Of a DNA stretch of 64,000 nucleotides, positions 1 through 7,542 are shown in pieces. The translations under genes were made by a program, and so were the position numbers. Source of the DNA: Paraburkholderia heleia NBRC 101817 (GTDB taxonomy: Bacteria; Pseudomonadota; Gammaproteobacteria; Burkholderiales; Burkholderiaceae); contig NZ_BBJH01000039.1 of the NCBI RefSeq assembly GCF_000739775.1, positions 34,389 through 98,388 on the forward strand, written 5' to 3'. A model generated the notes under the pieces. That model searched no databases and was not told the origin of the DNA. It saw only the letters and a list, made by a program, of their open reading frames with translations. How positions within the stretch are numbered: position 1 is the stretch's first letter; every line of letters starts with the position of its first letter.

Positions 1-511
1 GCGTCTGGCGCAGTTCCACGTCCACGCCGGCGGTGGGTTCGTCGAGCACGATCACGGGCGGCCGGTGCACGAGCGCTTGCGCCACGAGCACGCGGCGCTT
101 CATGCCGCCGGAGAGCGCGCGCATGTTCACGTCGGCCTTCTCGGTGAGATCGAGATTGGCCATGACTTCGTCGATCCACGCGTCGTTATTGCGCAGACCG
201 AAGTAGCCGGACTGGATGCGCAGCGTCTCGCGCACGGTGAAGAACGGATCGAACACCAGTTCCTGGGGCACGACGCCGAGGTTGCGGCGCGCGTTGCGGT
301 AGTCGGCGACGACGTCGTGGCCGCGCACGGCGATCGAGCCCTCGTCCGCGCGCGCGAGGCCGGCAAGAATGCTGATGAGCGTCGTCTTGCCCGCGCCGTT
401 CGGGCCGAGCAGCCCGAAGAACTCGCCGTCTTCGACCGTGAAGCTGACGCCCTTGAGCGCCTGAAGCGACTTGTAGCGCTTCTTGACGTTACGGATTTCT
501 ATGGCTGGCAT
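1..511 (-). CDS. ABC transporter ATP-binding protein, partial (C-terminus beyond window edge)
   Basis: The visible 170 residues are the nucleotide-binding domain of an ABC-2 type exporter of the YadG/CcmA class. Walker A GPNGAGKTT lies at residues 36-44, followed by the Q-loop (VVPQE), the signature LSGGMKRR and Walker B (IVLDEPTAGVD). The ATG at 511 starts a classic MPAIEIRNV opening. It lies downstream of mlaB on the same strand, and in Burkholderia-group genomes this ATPase is normally followed by its membrane permease, which would lie outside the window. The substrate is unknown. A linked role in envelope lipid export is only suggested by the Mla neighbourhood. The family assignment is firm. 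Confidence 0.93.
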   Translation of the reverse strand, partial: MPAIEIRNVKKRYKSLQALKGVSFTVEDGEFFGLLGPNGAGKTTLISILAGLARADEGSIAVRGHDVVADYRNARRNLGVVPQELVFDPFFTVRETLRIQSGYFGLRNNDAWIDEVMANLDLTEKADVNMRALSGGMKRRVLVAQALVHRPPVIVLDEPTAGVDVELRQT

Positions 512-679
512 GACTAATACGCCGCCCGTTTACGAACGGCGCGGCTCAAGAGTGCATCAATGCTGCGGGGAAGACCGGAATTGGGGACGGCTTGCGAGGC
601 CGGCTTTGCTGTCTCAGTGCACGCTTTTCATCTAGCAAGCGATGCTTTTTGCGCCGAGGCAGCGCCCAAAAAACGGTTG

Positions 680-685
680 ATTATA
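680..685 (-). promoter_or_regulatory. Putative -10 element upstream of the ABC ATPase gene
   Basis: The minus strand reads a perfect TATAAT here, in the 278-base gap between the mlaB stop and the ATPase start. No convincing -35 hexamer lies 16-18 bases upstream, so activity is uncertain. If real, it gives the ABC exporter its own start separate from mla transcription. Nothing else recognisable is in the gap. Confidence 0.35.
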
Positions 686-789
686 GGCCAAGTCGGAGAG
701 CACGGCCTGGCCTTGGAGGCGCAACGGCGTCGGCCCGGCTGTGCGGCGTTGTGCCGCTCGAACGCAATCGTTCGGCCAGGCGACGCGGG

Positions 790-1062
790 TCAATGTCGCT
801 CGTTGAGAAGCGAATCGACGCCGTAGGCGCGCGCGAGAGAGGCGAGCGCGGGGGGCAAATTGAGCACGGCAAGCGGAGCGCCGCGCTCGCGCGCGGCACG
901 CTGCCAGGCGATCAGCACGGCGAGCGCCGACGAATCGAACTGGGTGAGCGCCGCGCAGTCCACGGCGGTGGCGCCCGCCGAAATCTGCGCGAACCCGGCC
1001 GAGAGCGCGGCCTTTGCGCTCTCGTGGGTCAGGTTGGCGCCGGTGGCGAAACGTTCGCTCAC
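790..1062 (-). CDS. mlaB: MlaB, STAS-domain protein of the Mla phospholipid transporter
   Basis: This 90-residue protein is a single STAS domain. MlaB is the cytoplasmic partner that binds and stabilises the MlaF ATPase in the inner-membrane MlaFEDB complex, which moves phospholipids between the membranes. The stretch AALTQFDSSALAVLIAW is the STAS helix-capping segment, with DSSAL matching the conserved D-S/T-S motif. The start is GTG, and the GTGA overlaps the mlaC stop by four bases, which fixes the start and implies translational coupling. It is the last gene of the mla operon before the ABC exporter ATPase. Confidence 0.9.
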   Translation of the reverse strand: MSERFATGANLTHESAKAALSAGFAQISAGATAVDCAALTQFDSSALAVLIAWQRAARERGAPLAVLNLPPALASLARAYGVDSLLNERH

Positions 1063-1691
1063 GAGGTCGCCTTGCCCGATGCGAGTTGCTGGTTACGCTG
1101 CGTGAGGAACTGAATCAGGCCGTCCACGCCGCCTTGCTGGATCTTTTCCTGGAACTGCTGCTGGTACGCCTGGATGAGCCACGCGCCGAGCACGTTGATG
1201 TCATACACGCGCCAGCCTTGCGGCGTCTTGTAGAGGCGATAGTCGAGCTCGATCGGCTGGCCGCCGTTCATGACCGTCGAACGGACCACGACGTCGGTGT
1301 CGTCCGGGTTCGCGCGGAACGGCTTGTACTGGATCTGCTGGTCGCGCACCTGGGCGAGCGCGCCCGAGTAGGTGCGGATGAGCAGCGTCTTGAACTGCTC
1401 GATGACCTGTTGTTGCTGCTCCGGCGTGGCCGTGCGCCAGTTGCGGCCCATCGCGAGCTGCGTGGTGCGGCGGAAGTCGGTGTACGGCAGGATCTTTTCG
1501 TTTACGAGCTGCGTGATCTTGCTGATGTCGCCGGACTGGATGGACTTGTCACCCTTGATCTGGCTCATGACCTGCTGCGTGACCGTCTGGACCATCGCGT
1601 CGGGATTGCTGGTGTCTACCGTCTGGGCGAACGCACCGCCGGCAAACGAAAGAAACATGGCGAAAAACGGGTACAGAAGGAATTTTTTCAT
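1059..1691 (-). CDS. mlaC: MlaC, periplasmic phospholipid-binding shuttle protein
   Basis: MlaC carries phospholipids across the periplasm between outer-membrane MlaA and inner-membrane MlaD. The 210-residue product has a Sec signal peptide (MKK start, hydrophobic core, cleavage after AFA near residue 22). It then has the Tol-Toluene_tol/MlaC fold with typical phrases PYTDFRRTTQLAMGRNWR and WRVYDINVLGAWLIQAY. An AGGA ribosome site stands six bases before the ATG. A 176-base gap separates it from mlaA, unlike the tight spacing elsewhere in the operon; no clear promoter was seen there. Its 3' end overlaps the mlaB start. Confidence 0.95.
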   Translation of the reverse strand: MKKFLLYPFFAMFLSFAGGAFAQTVDTSNPDAMVQTVTQQVMSQIKGDKSIQSGDISKITQLVNEKILPYTDFRRTTQLAMGRNWRTATPEQQQQVIEQFKTLLIRTYSGALAQVRDQQIQYKPFRANPDDTDVVVRSTVMNGGQPIELDYRLYKTPQGWRVYDINVLGAWLIQAYQQQFQEKIQQGGVDGLIQFLTQRNQQLASGKATS

Positions 1692-1867
1692 ATCGAGTCC
1701 TGCTAGTTGGGGGACATCGCCCCGTTGGAGCCAACGATATCACGCGAGATCTATCTCGCTGTGTCGAAAACTGCCAGCAAAGTGCGACAAGCGTTTCTGC
1801 TTGTTACTCACACCTATATGTCAGACGAAAGCGCCGGCGAGGCCTTCACCACGCCGGAGCGCAACGC

Positions 1868-2878
1868 TCAGTGCAGCCGCAGCATGCTCGGGAAGCCGAT
1901 GCGCGCGGGCGGGATCATCTGGTCGCCCGGTACGGTGGTTTCCGACGCGCCCATGGGCGCCGCGGCGCCAGCCGGGCCTTCCAGCGCGGCCGGAGCGGGG
2001 GTTGTTGCGCCGCTGGGGGTTGCGGGCACCGTGCTCGCCGCATTCGGCGTGGCCGCAGGCGCAGTGCCCGAAGCAGGCGCCGCCGCACCGGCAGCCGCCC
2101 CCGAAGCGGGCGCCGCCGCGCCCTCGTCGGTGTCGTCGTACTTCGGCAGCGGTGCGCCGTCGCCGTAATCCGGCAGGTTGCTGTCAGACGACGCGCGGCC
2201 GTCCGAAAGCAGGTAGCGACGGCGCTGCAGATAGGCGTTGCGGATGAACGAGTACTTGTCGATCGCCGCGCCTTCGAGCAGGTCGCTTGCGCCAAGCAGG
2301 TTGGCGCGCGTGCTCACCACGTTCAGGCCGTAAAGGCCCCACGACAGCGCGGCCGGATCCACATAGGTGAGCGGATTGATGAAGTAGTTGGGCACGAGGC
2401 CCACGCCGTCACGCACGGTGCTCGGGCCGAACAGCGGCAGCACGAGGTACGGGCCGGGCGGCACGCCATAGTGACCGAGCGTGAGGCCGAAGTCCTGGTT
2501 GTGCTTGGGCAGCTTCGCGAGCGTCGCGACGTCGAACAGGCCACCCACGCCGAAGACCGTGTTGATCACGATTCGCATGATGTCCTCGACACCATCGGTG
2601 ATCTTCAGCTGCAGGAAGTTGTTCGCGGCGTTGTACACGTCGCCGATGTTCGCGAAGAAGTTCGTCACGCTGTCGCGCACGGGCTGCGGCGTCACCTTCA
2701 CGTAGCCCTGCGCCACCGGCTTGAGCGCGTACGTGTCGACCTTGTCGTTGAACGTGTACACCGTGCGGTTGAAACCTTCCCATGGATCTTCCTTCGACGG
2801 CGTCTGCACCGTCGAACAGCCCCCGAGTGCAAGCGCTGCGACGCCAAGCGTAATGGCGCGCATGCGGATGGTCGTCAT
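1868..2878 (-). CDS. mlaA: MlaA (VacJ) outer-membrane lipoprotein
   Basis: MlaA is the outer-membrane part of the Mla pathway and removes phospholipids from the outer leaflet. The 336-residue product has a lipobox LGGC with the lipidated Cys at 21. The core contains DPWEGFNRTVYTFNDKVD, GPYLVLPLFGPSTVRDGVG and YVDP, which are typical of VacJ proteins. Residues from about 253 to the end form an Ala/Pro/Gly-rich tail that is absent from the short enterobacterial protein and is probably disordered. A strong AAGGAG ribosome site precedes the ATG. It sits between mlaD and mlaC, so all six mla genes are in one locus here. Confidence 0.95.
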   Translation of the reverse strand: MTTIRMRAITLGVAALALGGCSTVQTPSKEDPWEGFNRTVYTFNDKVDTYALKPVAQGYVKVTPQPVRDSVTNFFANIGDVYNAANNFLQLKITDGVEDIMRIVINTVFGVGGLFDVATLAKLPKHNQDFGLTLGHYGVPPGPYLVLPLFGPSTVRDGVGLVPNYFINPLTYVDPAALSWGLYGLNVVSTRANLLGASDLLEGAAIDKYSFIRNAYLQRRRYLLSDGRASSDSNLPDYGDGAPLPKYDDTDEGAAAPASGAAAGAAAPASGTAPAATPNAASTVPATPSGATTPAPAALEGPAGAAAPMGASETTVPGDQMIPPARIGFPSMLRLH

Positions 2879-2892
2879 TCTTTTTCTCCTTC

Positions 2893-3444
2893 TTATTGAG
2901 CCGCCGAAGCAGCCGGTGCGGGCGCGGGTGCTGCGGCAGGCGCCGCATCCGTGCTCGCGCCGCTGGACGGCTTCGCGGCGCCCGAATCGGCCGCCTTGCT
3001 ATAGAGGAACTGTCCGATCAGGTTCTCGAGCACGATGGCCGACTGCGTCATCGAAATGGTGTCGCCCGCCTTGAGCATTTCCGAATCGCCGCCCGGCTCG
3101 AGGCCGATGTACTGCTCACCGAGCAGGCCCGACGTCAGGATCTTCGCCGACGTATCCTTCGGAAACTGATACTGCTGGTCGATGTTGATCGTCACCAGCG
3201 CCTGATAGGTGTTGGAATCGAAGCCGATCGAAGCCACGCGGCCCACGGTCACGCCCGCGCTCTTCACCGGCGCGCGCGGCTTGAGGCCGCCGATATTGTC
3301 GAACTTGAGCTTCACCGGATAGGTGGACTGGAACGACAGCGAACTCATGTTGCCGGCCTTCAGCGCGAGAAACAGCAGCGCGATAAAGCCCAGCACCACA
3401 AACAGGCCGACCCAGAAGTCGAGAGCATTCTTTTTCATCGTCAT
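2893..3444 (-). CDS. mlaD: MlaD, MCE-domain phospholipid-binding subunit
   Basis: MlaD forms the hexameric periplasmic ring of the inner-membrane Mla complex. The 183-residue product opens with one membrane anchor (about residues 10-28, FWVGLFVVLGFIALLFLAL). The MCE domain follows (YPVKLKFDNIGGLKPRAPVKSAGVTVGRV). The ILTSGLLGEQYIGLEPGG segment corresponds to the pore/loop region. The last 30 or so residues are Ala/Pro-rich. Two ATGs are in frame two codons apart; the first (3444) is used here and 3438 is equally possible. It lies 14 bases upstream of mlaA and 80 bases after mlaE. Confidence 0.95.
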   Translation of the reverse strand: MTMKKNALDFWVGLFVVLGFIALLFLALKAGNMSSLSFQSTYPVKLKFDNIGGLKPRAPVKSAGVTVGRVASIGFDSNTYQALVTINIDQQYQFPKDTSAKILTSGLLGEQYIGLEPGGDSEMLKAGDTISMTQSAIVLENLIGQFLYSKAADSGAAKPSSGASTDAAPAAAPAPAPAASAAQ

Positions 3445-3524
3445 CCCAATGAGAATCCGTTGCAGCAGCGCTCAGATACGCGCCGCGCGGCCGGGCCGCT
3501 GCCCGGCGTCTTTGGCTGAACCGT

Positions 3525-4301
3525 TTAGCTGAACATCAGCGCGGTGAGCAGGAAGTCGAGGCCGAGCACCGCGAGCGACGCGTACACGACCGTTTTGGTA
3601 GTCGCGCGCGACACGCCCTCGGGCGTGGGCTTCGCCTCGTAGCCCTGATAGAGCGCGGTGAACGTCACGGCGAAGCCGAACACGATGCTCTTCATCACGC
3701 CGTTGCCCACGTCGGCCCAGACGTCCACGCCGCCCTGCATTTGCGACCAGAAGGCGCCGGCGTCCACGCCGATCAGCAGCACGCCCACCACATAGCCACC
3801 CAGAATGCCGACCGCGCTGAAGATGGCCGCGAGGATCGGCATGGCCACCACGCCTGCCCACATGCGCGGCGCAACTACCACGCGCACCGGGTCCACCGCC
3901 ATCATCTCCATGGCCGTGAGCTGCTCGCCCGCCTTCATGAGGCCGATCTCGGCCGTGAGCGAGGTGCCCGCGCGGCCCGCGAACAGCAGCGCGGTGACGA
4001 CGGGCCCGAGCTCGCGCACGAGCGAGAGCGCGACCAGCAGTCCGAGCGCCTGCTCCGAGCCGTAGCGGTTGAGCGTGTAATACCCCTGCAGCCCGAGCAC
4101 GAAGCCCACGAACAGGCCCGACACGGCAATGATCAACAGCGAATAATTGCCGACGAAGTGGATCTGCTTCGTGACAAGACGCGGCCGGCGCAGCAGCGGG
4201 AAGAATTCGAGGACGAGGCGCACGAAAAAGCGCGTGGCATGTCCCGCGCGCGCGATCGTTTCGAGCACGGTGCGCCCGATCGAACTGATGGCGCCGATCA
4301 T
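3525..4301 (-). CDS. mlaE: MlaE, inner-membrane permease of the Mla transporter
   Basis: MlaE is the integral membrane permease of the MlaFEDB complex. The 258-residue length and five to six hydrophobic segments fit the MlaE/permease family. The conserved phrases LVRELGPVVTALLFAGRAGTSLTAEIGLMKAGEQLTAMEMM and DPVRVVVAPRMWAG are the cytoplasmic coupling-helix region that contacts the ATPase. The ATG overlaps the mlaF stop (ATGA), which fixes the start and indicates co-translation with mlaF. Confidence 0.96.
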   Translation of the reverse strand: MIGAISSIGRTVLETIARAGHATRFFVRLVLEFFPLLRRPRLVTKQIHFVGNYSLLIIAVSGLFVGFVLGLQGYYTLNRYGSEQALGLLVALSLVRELGPVVTALLFAGRAGTSLTAEIGLMKAGEQLTAMEMMAVDPVRVVVAPRMWAGVVAMPILAAIFSAVGILGGYVVGVLLIGVDAGAFWSQMQGGVDVWADVGNGVMKSIVFGFAVTFTALYQGYEAKPTPEGVSRATTKTVVYASLAVLGLDFLLTALMFS

Positions 4302-5119
4302 GAGCGGCCTCCGCCAATGCCGAAGTCCGCTTCGAGCGGCAGGTTCGACGGGTAATGGAACCGGAACGGGCCGTCCGGCGCGCCGTCGATGAACTGGCGC
4401 ACGATCGGGTCGGTCGAGGCGCGCAGCTCGTCGGGCGTGCCCTGCGCCTGCACCCGGCCGTTCGCCAGGAAGTACACGTAGTCGGCGATGGCGAATGACT
4501 CGGGCACGTCGTGCGTGACGAGGATCGAGGTTGCGCCGAGCACGTCGTTGAGCGTGCGGATGAGGTTCGCGGTGATGCCGAGCGAAATCGGGTCGAGACC
4601 CGCGAACGGCTCGTCGTACATCATGAGTTCGGGGTCGAGCGCGATGGCGCGCGCGAGCGCCACGCGCCGCGCCATGCCGCCGGAAATTTCCGAAGGCGCC
4701 AGGTCGCGCGCGCCACGCAGGCCGACGGCGTTGAGCTTCATGAGCACGAGGTCGCGGATCAGCGCTTCGGGCAGATCGGTGTGCTCGCGCAGGGCGAAGG
4801 CGACGTTCTCGAACACCGACATGTCGGTGAAGAGCGCGCCGAACTGGAAGAGCATGCCCATCTTGCGGCGCAGGGCATAGAGGCCATCGCGCGATTGCGC
4901 GCCGACGTCCTGGCCGCCGAACAGCACCTGGCCGCGCTGGGCGCGAACGAGGCCGCCGATCAGACGCAGCACTGTCGTTTTTCCGCCACCGGAGCCGCCC
5001 ATGACTGCCACCACTTGACCGCGCGGAAAGCGCATGTTCAGGCCGGACAGGACGAGCCGGTCGCCGTAGCCGAAGTCGACGTCGCGCAGCTCCAGTAGGG
5101 TCTCAGAGGTTGAGGGCAC
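4298..5119 (-). CDS. mlaF: MlaF, ATPase of the Mla phospholipid transporter
   Basis: MlaF powers phospholipid transport by the Mla complex. The 273-residue ABC ATPase has Walker A GGSGGGKTT (residues 41-49), signature ISGGMARRVALARA and Walker B LMMYDEPFAGLD. The C-terminal extension has the SxxxRQFIDG form seen in MlaF. I chose the GTG at 5119 (VPSTSETLLELRDVDFG) because the longer in-frame extension does not look like coding sequence. A minus-strand TATAAT lies at 5151-5156, about 30 bases upstream, and would put the start of transcription close to this GTG. It is the first gene of mlaFEDACB. Confidence 0.95.
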   Translation of the reverse strand: MPSTSETLLELRDVDFGYGDRLVLSGLNMRFPRGQVVAVMGGSGGGKTTVLRLIGGLVRAQRGQVLFGGQDVGAQSRDGLYALRRKMGMLFQFGALFTDMSVFENVAFALREHTDLPEALIRDLVLMKLNAVGLRGARDLAPSEISGGMARRVALARAIALDPELMMYDEPFAGLDPISLGITANLIRTLNDVLGATSILVTHDVPESFAIADYVYFLANGRVQAQGTPDELRASTDPIVRQFIDGAPDGPFRFHYPSNLPLEADFGIGGGRS

Positions 5120-5205
5120 GTGGCTGACAGTCCATTTACACGAAGGCGGGATTATAGGGCCATCGTGGAAAACCTGCCGTGACGCCCCTCGTCCCGTTGA
5201 TGTAA

Positions 5206-5236
5206 GCCGCAAGCGCCCGCTGTGGCGGGTTGCGGC
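5206..5236 (-). terminator. Candidate terminator hairpin after thiE
   Basis: GCCGCAA (5206-5212) pairs with TTGCGGC (5230-5236), and inside it CCCGC pairs with GCGGG, with a three-base bulge on one side. It lies between the thiE stop and the mlaF promoter region. The following U-tract is poor, so it may be Rho-assisted or only an mRNA 3' stabiliser. Confidence 0.35.
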
Positions 5237-5288
5237 CCCCTCGGCCCCGGGTCGCGCACGCGGCGCAGCCCGAAGCCAGGGCGGACCA

Positions 5289-6401
5289 TTATTGCGTAAA
5301 CGCGTTGCGCAATGCAGCAACCGCAGCAACCGGGTCGGGCGCCTCGGTCACCGCGCGCACCACCGCCGCGCTGCCTGCGCCAGTCGCAAGGACCTCGGGC
5401 AGCACGTTGCCGTCGATGCCGCCGATCGCCACCATCGGCACGACGCCGTCCAGCAGCTTCACGTAGCGGGCGAGTCGCGCGAGGCCCTGGGGCGCCGTGG
5501 GCATCGCCTTGGTCGTGGTGGCGAAAACGGCGCCGCACGCGAGGTAGCTCGGACGGAAATGAAGCGCCGTGAGCATCTCGAAGTAGCCGTGCGTCGACAG
5601 GCCAAGACGCACGCCAGCCGCCGCGATCGCGCCGAGGTCGGCTTCGCGCAGGTCTTCCTGGCCGAGGTGCACGCCATAAGCGCCGGCCGCGACGGCCTCC
5701 TGCCAGTGATCGTTGATGAAAAGCTGCGCATCGTGCTTGCGGCCCGCCGCGACGCAGCGCTCGATTTCGTGCGTGAGCGCCGCGGACTTCGGCTGCTTGC
5801 TGCGCAACTGCACCGTCTTCACGCCGTAGTCGAGCACGCGCTCGACCCACTCGGCCGTGGGCAGCACCGGATACAGGCCAAGCTTCGCGGGACACGGCGC
5901 GAACGGCTGCGCGGGCGCGGCGGGCAGGCCCAGCACGCGCGGAAAGCGCCTGATGTCGACGGGCCAGGCGTCGGCCTGCTGCTCGTCGCCGTCGCGCCAG
6001 GCGAGCGCGAGCACGAGCGCGTCGTGCGGGTCGAAGCCGCAGTCGAGGAACGCCGCCAGCGCCGGGATCCAGTCTTCCGCCAACTCGCCTTCGAGCGCGT
6101 AACGCTCGCCGCCCAGATGCAGCGTGGCGCGCGCCGCCTTCGGGTTTTCGCCCGCGGCTTCGATCACGCCCGCGCCGTCGGTCATCCAGCGCGCGATGCT
6201 GGCCAGATGCGGCGCCGCATCGGTCACGATGATCAGATCGCCGCCGTTGGGCGCGTCGGGCGGCGTGAGACAAATGCGCCACGGCGCATGCGTGGGCTGC
6301 CAGTCGCCCAGGCGCGCGCGGATGCGCTCCGCCGTTTCGGTGAGTTCGTCCGCGGGCGGCCAGAACAGTTCGCGGCCCTGCAATCGCAGCGTCTCAGTCA
6401 T
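5289..6401 (-). CDS. thiE: Thiamine-phosphate synthase with N-terminal extension
   Basis: ThiE joins HMP pyrophosphate and the thiazole phosphate to give thiamine phosphate. The last 200 or so residues of this 370-residue protein are the TIM-barrel domain, with LYPVLPT, VKTVQLRSK, LFINDHW, GVHLGQEDL, LGLSTHG and MVAIGGIDG in the expected order. The first 155 or so residues are extra compared with the usual 210-residue enzyme; a PALAAFLDCGFDPHDAL stretch resembles the C-terminal helices of ThiD. The ATG at 6401 overlaps the thiG stop by four bases. It is the last gene of thiOSGE. Confidence 0.93.
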   Translation of the reverse strand: MTETLRLQGRELFWPPADELTETAERIRARLGDWQPTHAPWRICLTPPDAPNGGDLIIVTDAAPHLASIARWMTDGAGVIEAAGENPKAARATLHLGGERYALEGELAEDWIPALAAFLDCGFDPHDALVLALAWRDGDEQQADAWPVDIRRFPRVLGLPAAPAQPFAPCPAKLGLYPVLPTAEWVERVLDYGVKTVQLRSKQPKSAALTHEIERCVAAGRKHDAQLFINDHWQEAVAAGAYGVHLGQEDLREADLGAIAAAGVRLGLSTHGYFEMLTALHFRPSYLACGAVFATTTKAMPTAPQGLARLARYVKLLDGVVPMVAIGGIDGNVLPEVLATGAGSAAVVRAVTEAPDPVAAVAALRNAFTQ

Positions 6402-7213
6402 CGCTTGTCTCCATCCTGGTGCCAGAACGGCATGCCGACCACGGGCGTACTCGCCACCGCCGCTTCGCGCTCGGCCATCGGTCCGGCGAGATACGCGGCG
6501 CGCCCCGCCTCGACGCCCAGCGCGAACGCGCGCGCCATCGCCTCGGGGTGCGTGGCCTGCGAAACGGCCGTGTTGAGCAGCACGCCGTCGAAGCCCCACT
6601 CCATCACCTGGCACGCGTGCGAAGGCACGCCGAGGCCCGCATCGACGATGAGCGGCACATCGGGCAGGCGCTCGCGCAGCACGCGCAAGCCGTAGGGGTT
6701 GATCACGCCCTTGCCGGTGCCGATCGGCGCGCCCCACGGCATGAGCGCCTCGCAACCGGCGTCGAGCAGACGCCGCCCGATCACGAGATCCTCGGTGCAA
6801 TACGGCAGCACCTTGAAGCCATCCTTCACGAGACGCGACGCGGCCTCGATCAGGCCGACCGGGTCGGGCTGCAGCGTGTAGTCGTCGCCGATCAGCTCGA
6901 GCTTGATCCAGTCGGTTTCGAAGACTTCGCGCGCCATGTGCGCCGTCGTCACCGCCTCGTTGACGGTGAGGCAGCCGGCCGTGTTCGGCAGGAGCGGCAC
7001 GCCGTGGCGCTTGAGCAGGTCGAAGAAGCCGGCCTCGGCGGTGCCGTCGTTCATCTGGCGGCGCAGTGCGACGGTGATCATGCCGGGGCGCGCGGCGGCC
7101 ATCGAATCGGCGAGCGACTGCAGCGACGGATAGCGCGACGTGCCGAGCAGCACGCGGCTCGCGAAGGTTTCGCCGTAGAGCGTGAGCGCGTCGGCGTTGG
7201 ATGGGGCGGTCAT
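6398..7213 (-). CDS. thiG: Thiazole synthase ThiG
   Basis: ThiG forms the thiazole ring from deoxyxylulose phosphate, dehydroglycine and the ThiS thiocarboxylate. The 271-residue product shows the ThiG barrel: SRVLLGTSRYPS, the Schiff-base Lys in DWIKLELIGD, PYCTEDLVIGRRLLDAGCEALMPWGAPIGTGKG and ADIMEMG-like EWGFDGVLLNTAV. An upstream in-frame TTG exists, but the ATG at 7213 with an AAGGA about nine bases before it is preferred. The 89 bases between thiS and thiG hold no other gene. The 3' end overlaps thiE. Confidence 0.95.
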   Translation of the reverse strand: MTAPSNADALTLYGETFASRVLLGTSRYPSLQSLADSMAAARPGMITVALRRQMNDGTAEAGFFDLLKRHGVPLLPNTAGCLTVNEAVTTAHMAREVFETDWIKLELIGDDYTLQPDPVGLIEAASRLVKDGFKVLPYCTEDLVIGRRLLDAGCEALMPWGAPIGTGKGVINPYGLRVLRERLPDVPLIVDAGLGVPSHACQVMEWGFDGVLLNTAVSQATHPEAMARAFALGVEAGRAAYLAGPMAEREAAVASTPVVGMPFWHQDGDKR

Positions 7214-7302
7214 GGGTTGCAATCCTTGGCGGTGTCGTGAAAGCGCTCGCTACCTGTGCAATAAGCGGCGACGCGCGGCCAGCAGCTTGGGGCGAGCGAA
7301 GC

Positions 7303-7500
7303 TCAGCCGCCGGCCACCGGGCTCACGACGTCGAGGCGGTCGCCCGCCTGGAGCGAGCGCGCGTCATGCTGGGTGCGCGCCACGAAATCGCCGTTCAGGG
7401 CCACGGCGAACGGCGGGCGCGCGCCGAATGCGGCGAGCGCATCGGCGACAGTCGCGCCCTCGGGCAGCGTGATCGGCTTCTGGTTGATATGAATGTCCAT
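7303..7500 (-). CDS. thiS: Sulfur-carrier protein ThiS
   Basis: ThiS is the ubiquitin-like carrier that delivers sulfur for thiazole formation. The 65-residue product has the beta-grasp pattern (MDIHINQKPITLPEGATVADALAAF) and ends in the obligatory Gly-Gly (SPVAGG), whose C-terminus is adenylated and thiocarboxylated. It lies between thiO and thiG. No thiF is in the window, so the activating enzyme must be encoded elsewhere. Confidence 0.94.
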   Translation of the reverse strand: MDIHINQKPITLPEGATVADALAAFGARPPFAVALNGDFVARTQHDARSLQAGDRLDVVSPVAGG

Positions 7501-7542
7501 GGCAAATACGTTCTCGAACTGCGGATTGTTTCTGGTGAGGCT

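Noticed and set aside
5120..5329. N-terminal extension of MlaF by 70 codons
   Set aside because: The extension is Arg/Pro/Gly-rich and unlike MlaF. The GTG at 5119 yields the normal length and start.
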